NCBI GenBank assembly: GCA_000434435.1
Contig: FR895504.1
Location: 1-13,079 of the forward strand
DNA from: Firmicutes bacterium CAG:475
Lineage (GTDB): Bacteria > Bacillota > Clostridia > Christensenellales > CAG-917
Length of the DNA stretch: 13,079 bases
Direction: 5' to 3'
Position 1 is the stretch's first letter, and every line of letters starts with the position of its first letter. Under the pieces are notes generated by a model. That model did not search any database, was not told where the DNA came from, and was given only the letters and a program-made list of their open reading frames with translations. The position numbers and the translations under genes are program-made. Shown one piece after another: positions 1 through 7,636 of this stretch.

Positions 1-75
1 GGGAAAGAGGGGGCACATCTAATTTAGAGTACACGCTGCCCCGCTCTTGTAGAGGAAGAATAAAACACTAAACTT

Positions 76-108
76 ACAAACGGAGTGACGATATGTCACT
101 CCGTTTGT
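76..108 (-). terminator. Hairpin downstream of the tetR-family gene
   Basis: A perfect 14-bp stem (76-89 with 95-108) closes a 5-nt loop. It lies 20 bp beyond the stop codon of the minus-strand TetR-family gene. Read on the minus strand it is followed by a T-rich but interrupted stretch (AAGTTTAGTGTTTTATT), so it is a plausible but not ideal intrinsic terminator. The plus-strand side is also T-rich (GCGTTTTGTGCGTTTTT), so it could act in both directions on a gene ending before the window. Nothing else could be supported in bases 1-75. Confidence 0.6.
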
Positions 109-128
109 GCGTTTTGTGCGTTTTTCGG

Positions 129-683
129 TTATTCGTTCATAATCAAAAAGTATTCGGTCAGGCGTTCGGGGGTATCGGCAAAGGACGTTTCGTCCCAGTA
201 TTCCACAAGCAAAACGAAATTTTCGATTATCGAATTGACTTTCAAGGACTTGGGTAGGTTTTTGCCCGTTACGAAATTGTTTTCGACGCAGGCGGTTGCA
301 AATTCGGCGAGTTCGCCCCTCAAATAGTTGAGGAAAGTGTCCTTGCTTTGCGAAAGCAAAATGGCGTGAACAAGCGTTTTTTCGTCGTGCAAGTGATAAA
401 AAATGTGCGTGATAAAGTGCTTGTAGTCGAATATGGAGGATTTTGAAAAATCGTGGCTTTTTTCCTCTGCAAGCGAGTGGGAAAAGACGTGTCCGAATAT
501 GGTCGAACATATGGATTTGAGCAATTCCTCTTTCGTTTTGTAATGTGCGTAAAACGTGCTTCTTGCTACACCGCTTTTGTCCAAAACGTCTTGAATTCGC
601 ACGTCCGCGTACGCTTTTTCAAGCAAAACTTCGGCAAACGCATTGTAAATTTTTTCGGTTGTGGCATTGATTTTTTTGTGCAT
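129..683 (-). CDS. TetR/AcrR-family transcriptional regulator
   Basis: A 184-residue protein of normal length for the TetR/AcrR family, which are dimeric one-component repressors that leave DNA when a small ligand binds the C-terminal domain. Residues about 4-58 form the N-terminal helix-turn-helix domain: a first helix (TEKIYNAFAEVLLEKAY), then VRIQDVLDKSGVARSTFYAH and KTKEELL, which match the family signature well. The C-terminal half is helical and its ligand cannot be inferred. The start is supported by AGAGGG about 4 nt before the ATG and by a good promoter upstream. It is transcribed away from a peptide-type ABC importer operon across a 189-bp shared intergenic region. The usual inference is that it controls that operon and itself. 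The family is certain, the target is inferred. Confidence 0.9.
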   Translation of the reverse strand: MHKKINATTEKIYNAFAEVLLEKAYADVRIQDVLDKSGVARSTFYAHYKTKEELLKSICSTIFGHVFSHSLAEEKSHDFSKSSIFDYKHFITHIFYHLHDEKTLVHAILLSQSKDTFLNYLRGELAEFATACVENNFVTGKNLPKSLKVNSIIENFVLLVEYWDETSFADTPERLTEYFLIMNE

Positions 684-713
684 AAAACCCTCTGTTATGA
701 TTTACTTTTTTTC

Positions 714-743
714 ATTATATCAAACACTATGTTCGCGCGTCAA
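714..743 (-). promoter_or_regulatory. Promoter of the tetR-family gene
   Basis: On the minus strand, TTGACG (738-743) and a perfect TATAAT (714-719) are separated by 18 bp. This leaves a leader of roughly 25 nt, including the AGAGGG ribosome binding site, before the ATG at 683. It has the form of a sigma-A promoter. Confidence 0.65.
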
Positions 744-755
744 TACATAATGTAT
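743..755. promoter_or_regulatory. Candidate TetR operator palindrome
   Basis: ATACAT-A-ATGTAT is a perfect 13-bp inverted repeat. It touches the -35 box of the tetR-family promoter inside the divergent intergenic region. TetR-family operators are often short palindromes overlapping their own promoter, so this is the best operator candidate here. A second, shorter palindrome (ATTCGAAT, 853-860 region) sits in the spacer of the opposing promoter and could be a second contact. The assignment is inferred from position and symmetry only. Confidence 0.35.
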
Positions 756-837
756 GAATTTTTGCCATTAACAAAACAATATGTTCTAATTTGTTTTATT
801 TTTATAATTTTAACCGTACAAACGAGTGCGTTTTAGC

Positions 838-866
838 TTGATTAGACGTCATTCGAATGGTATAAT
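838..866 (+). promoter_or_regulatory. Promoter of the ABC importer operon (leaderless geometry)
   Basis: TTGATT (838-843), a 17-bp spacer and a perfect TATAAT (861-866) form a good sigma-A promoter. Transcription would be expected to start about 7 nt after the -10 box, which is the A of the ATG at 873. There is no Shine-Dalgarno sequence before that ATG, so the first gene of the operon is probably translated from a leaderless mRNA. Confidence 0.65.
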
Positions 867-872
867 CTAAGC

Positions 873-1655
873 ATGGACGAAAACGTGATCGAAGTAATCG
901 ATTTGAGCGTGTACGCATGCTTTTTGCGCTCCACCGAAAAGATTGTGGGCGACGTTTCGTTTTGCCTCAAAAGCGGGGAGCGGCTTGCGATAGTCGGCGA
1001 GTCGGGAAGCGGAAAATCCATGATAGTAAACGCTCTCACCTCGTCGCTTGCGGACAACTGTTTTGCAACCGGGCAAATATTGTTCGAGGGAGAGGATTTT
1101 CTCAAAAGTCGCAAGCGAGGGAAAGCGTTTTTGGGCAGACAAATCGTGTTTGTTCCGCAAGGCGGAGCGGAGTCGCTCAACCCGTCGTTGAAAATAAAAA
1201 CGCAAATCTACGAGGCTTTTTCTCGATCCGGACTGAAACTCACTCGCGAGCAAAAGAGAGCGTATTCCGTTTACAATTTGGCTCGTGCGGGATTGAAAAA
1301 CGGCGAGGTTATCCTTGAAAAGTATCCGTTTGAAATCAGTGGCGGCGAGGCGCAAAGAGTGGTGCTTGCAATCACTATGTGCGCAACTGCACGGCTTATC
1401 GTTGCCGACGAGGCCACAAGAGGCATAGACCAAGAAACAAGCGAAACGTTTTGGAATTGTATAAACAGCGATTTTCAAAATACGGCACTTATAATCGTTA
1501 CGCACGATATGTCCGTTGCAAAAAAGTGTGATTACGTTTTGGTGTTGAAAGAGGGGAAAGTGCAGGAGTACGGCAAAACCGAAGACGTGTTTTCTAATCC
1601 GAAAAGCGAGTATGCAAAGAGTCTGATATCCGCATGCGAGGTGAGTTATGCTTGA
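873..1655 (+). CDS. Peptide/nickel-type ABC importer, ATP-binding protein 1 (DppD/OppD-like)
   Basis: A 260-residue ABC ATPase that would sit on the cytoplasmic face of the importer and couple ATP hydrolysis to uptake. Visible motifs: Walker A GESGSGKS at residues 42-49, Q-loop Q96, signature SGGEAQR at 156-162, Walker B RLIVADE at 174-180 with catalytic E180, and H-loop H211. The block ESLNPSLKI after the Q-loop is typical of the Dpp/Opp group. It is shorter than usual DppD/OppD proteins (about 320-340) and lacks the C-terminal oligopeptide-transporter extension. The D-loop region reads ATRGIDQE rather than the common PTTALDVT, so it is divergent but keeps the Asp. The ATG has no ribosome binding site and directly follows the promoter. 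It overlaps the next gene by 8 bp. Family is certain, substrate unknown. Confidence 0.9.
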   Translation: MDENVIEVIDLSVYACFLRSTEKIVGDVSFCLKSGERLAIVGESGSGKSMIVNALTSSLADNCFATGQILFEGEDFLKSRKRGKAFLGRQIVFVPQGGAESLNPSLKIKTQIYEAFSRSGLKLTREQKRAYSVYNLARAGLKNGEVILEKYPFEISGGEAQRVVLAITMCATARLIVADEATRGIDQETSETFWNCINSDFQNTALIIVTHDMSVAKKCDYVLVLKEGKVQEYGKTEDVFSNPKSEYAKSLISACEVSYA

Positions 1656-2376
1656 AATCGTAAACGTATCCAAAACGTTTTCCGTCGGCAAGGGGAAAAC
1701 GCAATCGAATGTTTATCCTCTCAAAAACGTGTCTTTAACTGTCGAAAACGGCAAAAAAGTCGGAATTGTCGGAAAAAGCGGAGAGGGGAAAAGCACGCTT
1801 GCCAATATAGTATGCGGTCTTGTAGTGCCGAGCGAAGGACGTGTCCTGATTGATGGACAATCGCTTTGGAGTGAAAAAAACAGGTATGATAAAAAGGTTG
1901 GCATGGCAATTCAGCTTATACCGCAAAAACCGCTCCTTGCTCTCGATCCGTCCCAACGAATAGGCAGTGCGATACGGGAAGCTCTCGTGTTTTCAAAGAG
2001 AGCAAAATTCGAAAAAGACGCAAAAGAAAAAGCAATGAGACTTTTCGACGAGGTGGGGCTTGAAAGAACGCTTGCCAAAAGATTGCCCGTGCATCTGAGC
2101 GGAGGACAGGCACAAAGAGCCGTGATTGCGCGCGCGCTTGCGTTAAATCCGAAAATTCTCGTTTGTGACGAGTCAACGTCTATGCTCGATCCCACGACGC
2201 AAAAAAGCATTGTCGAGCTTTTGGATAAACTGGTCAAAGAAAAGAATATTTCGCTGCTTTTTATCTCGCATGACATGCGTCTTGTCGACGATTTTTGCGA
2301 TGAGGCGTTTGAAATTAAAGACGGCACACTCTCAAAAGTAGCGGGCTATCGAAATGAAACGGAAGAAAAACTATAA
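1648..2376 (+). CDS. Peptide/nickel-type ABC importer, ATP-binding protein 2 (DppF/OppF-like)
   Basis: A 242-residue ABC ATPase, the second nucleotide-binding subunit. Motifs: Walker A GKSGEGKST at 42-50, Q-loop Q93, signature LSGGQAQR at 150-157, Walker B KILVCDE at 169-175 with catalytic E175, D-loop SMLD with D181, and H-loop H208. The segment LLALDPSQRI after the Q-loop is characteristic of DppF/OppF relatives. It also ends early and lacks the usual C-terminal extension. The start overlaps the previous stop region by 8 bp and has GAGG about 6 nt upstream, so translation is probably coupled. The two ATPases would pair as a heterodimer under the two permeases. Confidence 0.9.
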   Translation: MLEIVNVSKTFSVGKGKTQSNVYPLKNVSLTVENGKKVGIVGKSGEGKSTLANIVCGLVVPSEGRVLIDGQSLWSEKNRYDKKVGMAIQLIPQKPLLALDPSQRIGSAIREALVFSKRAKFEKDAKEKAMRLFDEVGLERTLAKRLPVHLSGGQAQRAVIARALALNPKILVCDESTSMLDPTTQKSIVELLDKLVKEKNISLLFISHDMRLVDDFCDEAFEIKDGTLSKVAGYRNETEEKL

Positions 2377-2397
2377 CAAACCATAAAGGAGGAAACC

Positions 2398-3990
2398 ATG
2401 AACAAAAGTAAAATTATCGTTGCGATGATGTTGGTTTTTATTATTGCGACGACGAGCATTGCGTTTGTTGCATGCAATCCGAAAAACAACACGAAAGAAA
2501 GCGTGCTTATGGTAGGTACGACGACGGTTGTCGATTCGCTCAATCGTCTTGATGCGGCGGGCGGCGCTCCGGGCTACAACTTCGACAAAATTGCGTCGGT
2601 CGTATCCCAGATTTCGGCAGTGAGCAAAATAGACGGCAAATTTGTCGGGGTTGACTGCGACTACAAAGTTTCCGAGGACGGAAAAACCGTAACCCTCACC
2701 CAAAAGGAAGGATACAAATGGCATGACGGAACCCTCGTTTCAATCGAGGACGTCAAATACACACTAAAATCGCTTAAAGAAGGCGAGGACTATCAAAGCG
2801 TATCGCAAGACGGCAATTCATTGATTTTCACCGTCGATATTGCAGATACGTTCCTTTCAAAAGTCGCAAGCGAAACAATTGTCCCCAAGCACATTTTCGA
2901 CGGCAAAACGAAAGACACACTCACGGATGCGGAATCGGTTGTCGGTGCGGGTCCGTTCAGGTTTGTTGCTATCGATAAGGCGGCAGGCACAATCGAATTT
3001 GAAAAGTTTGACGGATATCCCAAAGCAGACGACGTGAAGTTCGACAAGGTCGTGTTCAAACAATACGGCTCGCAAGAAGTGCTTACGCTTGCGCTGAAAA
3101 ACGGAGAAGTCGATATGATTTTCGACTATTCAAAAGGCCTTTCTGCCGATGCAATGTCCGCACTCGACGGATCAAGTGGCGTACAACTCGTTTCGCAAGC
3201 AACCAAGCAAATCGACAAGGTGATGTTTTTCAACAACCAAAAGATGACAAACGTCAACGTCAAACGCGCGATTGCTCTTTCAATAGATTACGGCAAAATC
3301 CGCCAAACGTTTGCACCGAGCGGTGCGGCACCGTCAAGAGAAGGCTTTGTGGGAGAGGGCATCGTAGGGTACAAGGAAACTCCCGCTTGGTCGCGTGATT
3401 TGCAAAAGGCAAAAGAATTGCTTGCAGGCGAGGGATATTCCGAGCAAAACAAATTCCGTTTTGAAATTCTGGTACATTCGGGCACCAATGATACGCAATA
3501 TGTCGACCTTCTCAAAACGCAAATCGAAGAAAGCGGAATGGTTGAAGTCGTTCTTGTTGCAAAAGGAAGCGACTGGCAGCAGTACTATCAGGGCGGCAAT
3601 CATATGGCAAGTTTTGCCAAAATAACGGCAAAGGGTTATGATTTCGAGGCAGGTTACGGCACGAGATATACGCTTGCTACAAGTACGAATATGTGCCCGA
3701 TGAACCCGAATCCCGTTGCGCACGGGCAAATGCTCACCGAAGACGCAGATGGCAACTTTACTGCATACGGCAAAATTTTGGAGGCAATCAAGAAGGCGAC
3801 TTCCGACGAAGAGCTTGAAAAAGCAGTGGGCGACTATCAGGACTATATGGTAGAAAACGTGCTGTGCGTGCCTTTCTTTTACGCAGGCGTAACTTACGGC
3901 ACAAGCAGCAAACTCGACGGATTCAGGCTTGACGCGACAAGTGGCATCTTGAACGTCGTTACGTTTGAAACGCTGAAAAAGAATGCGTGA
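2398..3990 (+). CDS. ABC importer substrate-binding lipoprotein, family 5 (DppA/OppA-like)
   Basis: A 530-residue extracytoplasmic solute-binding protein of the family 5 class, which binds oligopeptides, dipeptides, nickel or related ligands and delivers them to the permeases. The N-terminus has a short basic region, a hydrophobic stretch and a lipobox ending FVAC with the lipidated cysteine at C26, so it should be anchored to the outer face of the membrane. Family-typical segments include KWHDGTLVSIEDVKYTLK (about 110-127), VGAGPFRF (about 181-188) and VKRAIALSIDYGKI (about 284-297). It has the strongest ribosome binding site of the operon (AAAGGAGG, 2385-2392, 5 nt before the ATG), consistent with the high level usual for binding proteins. 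Substrate cannot be read from sequence. Confidence 0.93.
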   Translation: MNKSKIIVAMMLVFIIATTSIAFVACNPKNNTKESVLMVGTTTVVDSLNRLDAAGGAPGYNFDKIASVVSQISAVSKIDGKFVGVDCDYKVSEDGKTVTLTQKEGYKWHDGTLVSIEDVKYTLKSLKEGEDYQSVSQDGNSLIFTVDIADTFLSKVASETIVPKHIFDGKTKDTLTDAESVVGAGPFRFVAIDKAAGTIEFEKFDGYPKADDVKFDKVVFKQYGSQEVLTLALKNGEVDMIFDYSKGLSADAMSALDGSSGVQLVSQATKQIDKVMFFNNQKMTNVNVKRAIALSIDYGKIRQTFAPSGAAPSREGFVGEGIVGYKETPAWSRDLQKAKELLAGEGYSEQNKFRFEILVHSGTNDTQYVDLLKTQIEESGMVEVVLVAKGSDWQQYYQGGNHMASFAKITAKGYDFEAGYGTRYTLATSTNMCPMNPNPVAHGQMLTEDADGNFTAYGKILEAIKKATSDEELEKAVGDYQDYMVENVLCVPFFYAGVTYGTSSKLDGFRLDATSGILNVVTFETLKKNA

Positions 3991-4088
3991 GATGCGGCAG
4001 AATTTGCAAAAAACGGATTTTACAACGCAAAATCGATAACAAAAAACATTGTTTTGAACAAAAAAGAGAAAGCTTAAACAAGGCGTAT

Positions 4089-5051
4089 ATGGCAAAAAGA
4101 ATAAGCAAAAGTTTGATATTTTCAATAGTTGCGTTGGTGGGGATTTTTGTCGTCAACTTCTTTTTACCGCGCCTTATGCCCGGCGATCCGCTTGCAAATC
4201 TTGTTGGTGCAGACGACAAAACGATAACACAAGAGGAGTACGACGCACTTTATCACGAGATGGGGCTTGATCTTCCTCTCGGCAAACAATTTGCCAACTA
4301 CGTTGCGGATTTGTTCAATGGCGAGTGGGGATATTCTTACCATCAAGGCAAAGACGTCGCAGGAGTTATACTTGAAAAAATTCCGCGCACATTGCAAGTT
4401 ACGCTGCCCGCATGGTTGTTGTCTGCACTTTTGGCGTGTTGGCTGGGGCTTGTTGCCGGGAACAACAAATCGCGATTGACGGACGTCGGCATAACGAGCG
4501 GTATGATGTTGGTCGATGCCGTGCCTACGTTTCTGCTTGCGATTTTGCTTCTCATACTGTTTGCTTTCGAGTGGAAGATTCTCCCTTCGGGGGGGCTTAA
4601 TTCACCGTTTGCGCAGAACTCGTTTCCGGATAGGCTGTTGCATTTGGTTTTGCCCATTCTGACGCTGACGCTTGTATCTACGCCAAAAAAGTACTTGCTT
4701 GTGCGCAATCAATCGGCAACAATTTATGACGAACAATATATGTCTTATGCGCGCGCAAAGGGTTTGAGCGACGCAAGGCTCGAATGTGTGCATACTTTTC
4801 CGAATATTTCCGCTACGTTCATATCCATGCTCGGCACGAGTTTCGGGCATATGATTGCAGGCTCTATAATCATCGAAAAAGTTTTTTCGATAGACGGAGT
4901 GGGCATGCTGGTCAATCGTGCGATAAGCGACAAAGATTTTCCCATGCTCCAAGGAGCGTTGCTAGCGATCGCAGTGAGCGTAATCGTGTCCAATTTTATA
5001 GCCGACGTAATAGTCGCATTTTTCGATCCTCGGCAGAGGAGGGCGGCATGA
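4089..5051 (+). CDS. ABC importer permease 1 (DppB/OppB-like)
   Basis: A 320-residue inner-membrane permease of the Dpp/Opp class. The N-terminus (MAKRISKSLIFSIVALVGIF...) is the usual first membrane segment, followed by the conserved MPGDP motif at 30-34. The middle has several hydrophobic spans, and SYARAKGLS with following FPN is the cytoplasmic EAA loop that docks on the ATPases. The stretch IDGVGMLVNRAISDKDFP and the terminal DPR are also typical. I chose the ATG at 4089 because it starts at the normal DppB position and has AAGG just upstream. A GTG at 3987 in the same frame would add 34 very basic residues that the family lacks. It overlaps the next gene by 4 bp (ATGA). Confidence 0.88.
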   Translation: MAKRISKSLIFSIVALVGIFVVNFFLPRLMPGDPLANLVGADDKTITQEEYDALYHEMGLDLPLGKQFANYVADLFNGEWGYSYHQGKDVAGVILEKIPRTLQVTLPAWLLSALLACWLGLVAGNNKSRLTDVGITSGMMLVDAVPTFLLAILLLILFAFEWKILPSGGLNSPFAQNSFPDRLLHLVLPILTLTLVSTPKKYLLVRNQSATIYDEQYMSYARAKGLSDARLECVHTFPNISATFISMLGTSFGHMIAGSIIIEKVFSIDGVGMLVNRAISDKDFPMLQGALLAIAVSVIVSNFIADVIVAFFDPRQRRAA

Positions 5052-5911
5052 AAACATTGAGTGCACGAAACTACAAGGCAAGGCGAGGTTTGTCCGTAAT
5101 CGTATTTTCGCTGGGCATTGCGATTTTGCTTACGTTTGCGGTGTTCGCTTTGTTTGGAGAAAAGATTGCGCCGTACTCTTCGCGTGAGAGCTTTGACAAG
5201 TTCTTACCCTGTTCGCGCGAACATATCTTCGGCACGAACAATCTCGGCTACGACATCTTTTCACAACTCATTGTTGCCACACGTTCAACTCTTATCGTGG
5301 GCATTTTGAGTGCGGTTGCATGCCTTGTCATAGGTGTTGCGATAGGACTTTTGGCAGGGTATATCGGCGGTATTGCCGGCGAGGCGGTCAACGGCATAAT
5401 CAACTTCTTTTTGCTTGTGCCGATGCTTCCTTGTGCAATAGTCATAGCTTCATATACAAACGGCGGAAAAATAAGTATAATACTCACGATTTCTCTGCTT
5501 TGTTGGTGTTCGACGGCAAGAGCGGTGAGAGCAAAAACCATGAGCGTAAAAAATTCCGATTACGTGCGCGCACTCAAATCCATGGGTTACGGCGAAATGC
5601 GGATTTTATTGCGGCACACGCTTCCCAACGTTATGGACGTTGCTCTTGCGAAGTTTATGCCCTCTGTTGCAAGTTGCATCATGATTGAGGCAACGCTGAG
5701 CTTTTTGGGCATGGGCAGCGTCACGGACGTAACGTGGGGCGTGATGATTCAAAACGCATTCAATTACGGCGGAATTTTGCTTGGCAAATACAACTGGATT
5801 CTTGCTCCGGGCGGAGCGATTATGCTTTTGCAACTTGCCGTATATATGATCAATCAGTATATCGAGTTCAGACGCAAGATCGTGCAAGAAAGCACGATAA
5901 AGTGTAAATAA
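5048..5911 (+). CDS. ABC importer permease 2 (DppC/OppC-like)
   Basis: A 287-residue inner-membrane permease, partner of the preceding one. After an N-terminal membrane segment comes HIFGTNNLGYDIFSQLIVAT, the family-typical block that normally reads HPLGTDxLGRD. A cytoplasmic EAA loop follows (DYVRALKSMGYGEMRILLRH then LPN), and then EATLSFLGMG and the WGVMI segment typical of DppC. The start is fixed by AGGAGG (5037-5042) 5 nt before the ATG and by the ATGA overlap with the first permease. An earlier in-frame Met at 4784 lies deep inside the first permease and is rejected. It completes the transporter, which has one binding protein, two permeases and two ATPases. Confidence 0.9.
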   Translation: MKTLSARNYKARRGLSVIVFSLGIAILLTFAVFALFGEKIAPYSSRESFDKFLPCSREHIFGTNNLGYDIFSQLIVATRSTLIVGILSAVACLVIGVAIGLLAGYIGGIAGEAVNGIINFFLLVPMLPCAIVIASYTNGGKISIILTISLLCWCSTARAVRAKTMSVKNSDYVRALKSMGYGEMRILLRHTLPNVMDVALAKFMPSVASCIMIEATLSFLGMGSVTDVTWGVMIQNAFNYGGILLGKYNWILAPGGAIMLLQLAVYMINQYIEFRRKIVQESTIKCK

Positions 5912-5922
5912 TACATAGATAA

Positions 5923-5939
5923 AGTGCCGTTTCGGCATT
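5923..5939 (+). promoter_or_regulatory. Small hairpin between the importer operon and the TPR gene
   Basis: The sequence AGTGCCG-TTT-CGGCATT forms a stem of 5 GC-rich pairs plus 2 weaker ones in the 39-nt gap after the second permease. It ends directly before the AGGAG ribosome binding site of the next gene. No T-tract follows, so it is not a classic terminator. It could mark an RNA end or dampen translation of the TPR gene. Confidence 0.3.
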
Positions 5940-5950
5940 AGGAGATAACA

Positions 5951-6775
5951 ATGTGCCTTAGTGATCCCAACTGCAACTGCAACAAAATCAGCGACGTCAG
6001 AGCATTGCGCGACGATGAGATTTTGTTTGGCAAAGCACACGCAAACACTGTTTGCGACGACGATAATACCGCAAAAGCAAGAGAAAACGAAAGCAAGAAT
6101 CCTTGCTACGAAACCTATATGGCACTCGGCGGCGCACTTGCGTTTCAAATGCGTTATCACGAGGCGATAGAGTGGTTTGAAAAAGCAAAAGCTCTCCGCC
6201 CCGACGACTATGACGCACGGAGAAAATGTGCGGGACGGTATTTGTCCACACTTCGCATCGACGATGCCAAAGAGGAATTTTCTTGGTGCGCAGAACATGC
6301 AAGCGATACTCTCGATCCCAAATATATGCTCGGCTGTTGCAAATATTACGAGGGCGATTTCGAAGGCGCGAAGGAGCTTTTCGACGAGTGCATAGAGCTT
6401 GCGAAAGGCAACGGCGATATGTACGTTGCGTCTTTGTTCTGGGCGGTTGCGTGCGACGCGCGTACAGGCAAGCGCATTGATGCGGATATGGCAAAATTCG
6501 ATAGGGATATGGAGATAGGACATCACACCGGCTATATGCAATCTCTCAAACTTTTTGCGGGGGATTCTCTTTCCGAGTGCGACGTCATTCCCGACGATGA
6601 CGAGTTGCAAAAGTGCATTTTCAACTACGGTGCGCATTTATACTATCTTTCAAAAGGCAACGCCATTTTGGCGGATATATTCCTTGCCAACACGCTCAAA
6701 TTGGACACATACTTTTCCGCATTCGCATACCTTGGCGCATACACCGAGTATATTGCGCAAAACGGCGCGGATTGA
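5951..6775 (+). CDS. Tetratricopeptide-repeat protein of unknown role
   Basis: A 274-residue soluble protein with no signal peptide. About three TPR-like helical hairpins can be seen at residues 53-86 (ALGGALAFQMRYHEAIEWF then ALRPDD), roughly 87-119, and 122-153 (YMLGCCKYYEGDFEGAKELF). TPR domains are protein-protein interaction scaffolds. The first ten residues hold three cysteines (C2, C8, C10, with CNC), and more follow at 35, 52, 93, 113, 129 and 130, which is many for a cytoplasmic protein of this size. It has AGGAG 6 nt before its ATG and lies 39 nt after the last permease gene without a clear promoter of its own. It may therefore be co-transcribed with the importer. I do not recognise a named family and assign no function beyond the TPR fold. 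Confidence 0.75.
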   Translation: MCLSDPNCNCNKISDVRALRDDEILFGKAHANTVCDDDNTAKARENESKNPCYETYMALGGALAFQMRYHEAIEWFEKAKALRPDDYDARRKCAGRYLSTLRIDDAKEEFSWCAEHASDTLDPKYMLGCCKYYEGDFEGAKELFDECIELAKGNGDMYVASLFWAVACDARTGKRIDADMAKFDRDMEIGHHTGYMQSLKLFAGDSLSECDVIPDDDELQKCIFNYGAHLYYLSKGNAILADIFLANTLKLDTYFSAFAYLGAYTEYIAQNGAD

Positions 6776-6795
6776 TGAATGGTTTTTCTTGAGTA

Positions 6796-6824
6796 TTGAC
6801 AAAAAAATAAATAGGATATATAAC
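6796..6824 (+). promoter_or_regulatory. Promoter of the flavin reductase-like gene
   Basis: A perfect TTGACA (6796-6801), a 17-bp spacer and TATAAC (6819-6824) make a strong sigma-A promoter. The leader of about 35 nt contains a small hairpin (TCGCA-AAAA-TGCGA, 6829-6842) and then GGAGG before the ATG at 6867. The gene is therefore an independent transcription unit. Confidence 0.7.
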
Positions 6825-6866
6825 TAAATCGCAAAAATGCGACTTTCTTGCATGCGGAGGTAACAA

Positions 6867-7424
6867 ATGAGAAAGGATTTCGGTGCAAAAACGTGGCTTT
6901 ATCCTATGCCCGTGCTCATCATCGCAAGTTACGATAAAAACGGAACGGTAGACGCAATGAATGCGGCGTGGGGTGGTATCGGCGACTACGAGCAAATCTC
7001 GATGTGTCTGTCTAAAGGACACAAAACCGTGAAAAATATCCTTGAAAGAAAGGCGTTTACGGTGTCGGTGGCGACGGCAAAATACGTCAAAGAGTGCGAC
7101 TATCTCGGACTTGTTTCGGCAAACGACAATCCCGACAAATTTGCAAAAACCGGATTCACGGTTACGCACAGCGCAAGAGTAAACGCTCCCGTCATCAACG
7201 AATTGCCCTTTGCAATCGAGTGCGAGCTTATCGATTATGACAGCGAAACCGGCACGATGAGAGGCCGTATAGTCAACGTATCGGCAGACGAGAGCGTGCT
7301 CACGGACGGCAAAATCGACGTGCAAAAACTTGCTCCGATTACGTTTGATAGCGCAAACAACGCCTACGTCGTTCTCGGCCAAACGGTGGGCAAAGCGTTC
7401 AAAGACGGCTTGTCTATTAAATAA
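6867..7424 (+). CDS. Flavin reductase family protein (FMN-binding split-barrel fold)
   Basis: A 185-residue protein of the flavin reductase-like family, which binds FMN in a split-barrel dimer and in characterised members reduces free flavin with NAD(P)H. The N-terminal segment MRKDFGAKTWLYPMPVLIIA followed by a DKNGTVDAMNAAWGG block is typical of the short clostridial and enterobacterial members of this group. It also has SMCLSKGHKTVKNILE and FTVSVA as the expected nucleotide/flavin-binding strands. The length is normal for the family. GGAGG lies 6 nt before the ATG and a strong promoter sits upstream. It has no partner gene such as a monooxygenase next to it, so the physiological electron acceptor cannot be inferred. 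Confidence 0.85.
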   Translation: MRKDFGAKTWLYPMPVLIIASYDKNGTVDAMNAAWGGIGDYEQISMCLSKGHKTVKNILERKAFTVSVATAKYVKECDYLGLVSANDNPDKFAKTGFTVTHSARVNAPVINELPFAIECELIDYDSETGTMRGRIVNVSADESVLTDGKIDVQKLAPITFDSANNAYVVLGQTVGKAFKDGLSIK

Positions 7425-7436
7425 TAAAACAACGGT

Positions 7437-7475
7437 TTTTGCAAGGTGCGATTTTTCAATCGCCGCCTCGCAAAA
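7437..7475 (+). terminator. Imperfect hairpin after the flavin reductase-like gene
   Basis: Three stem segments can fold together: TTTTGC with GCAAAA, AGG with CCT, and GCGATT with AATCGC around a TTTC loop. It begins 12 bp after the stop codon. The bases after it (AAGTCAAAG) are not a T-tract, so it is a weak terminator at best. It may be an mRNA end or a processing site before the tRNA promoter. Confidence 0.35.
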
Positions 7476-7515
7476 GTCAAAGTGATTGCGCAAAAAGAAT
7501 TTTTGTAAAAATCAT

Positions 7516-7544
7516 TTGACAAACATTTGTGCAAATGCTATTAT
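7516..7544 (+). promoter_or_regulatory. Promoter of the tRNA-Ala/tRNA-Ile unit
   Basis: TTGACA (7516-7521), 17 bp and TATTAT (7539-7544) form a strong promoter, 16 bp before the first base of tRNA-Ala. The spacer contains a perfect inverted repeat, CATTTG-TG-CAAATG (7524-7537), which might be a binding site or may be chance. Confidence 0.7.
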
Positions 7545-7560
7545 CTTATAGCATTCACGT

Positions 7561-7636
7561 GGGGATATAGCTCAGTTGGTAGAGCGCCTGATTTGCATTC
7601 AGGAGGTCCTCGGTTCGAATCCGTGTATCTCCACCA
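7561..7636 (+). tRNA. tRNA-Ala (anticodon TGC)
   Basis: A full cloverleaf of 76 nt including an encoded CCA. The acceptor GGGGATA pairs with TATCTCC with one G-U pair. The D-arm is GCTC...GAGC, the anticodon arm is CCTGA-TTTGCAT-TCAGG with TGC in the loop, and the T-loop is TTCGAAT. The T-stem is weaker than usual: CTCGG against CCGTG pairs with one mismatch. The last 22 bp, from the T-loop C to one base after CCA, are repeated exactly 136 bp further on. Confidence 0.93.

Noticed and set aside
867..1691. Long 274-codon open frame antisense to the first ATPase
   Set aside because: Every ABC ATPase motif is on the plus strand; the antisense product has no recognisable domain.
3987..4088. GTG-start N-terminal extension of the first permease
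   Set aside because: It would add 34 very basic residues before the normal DppB start, overlaps the stop of the binding-protein gene and has no suitable ribosome binding site. The ATG at 4089 fits the family.
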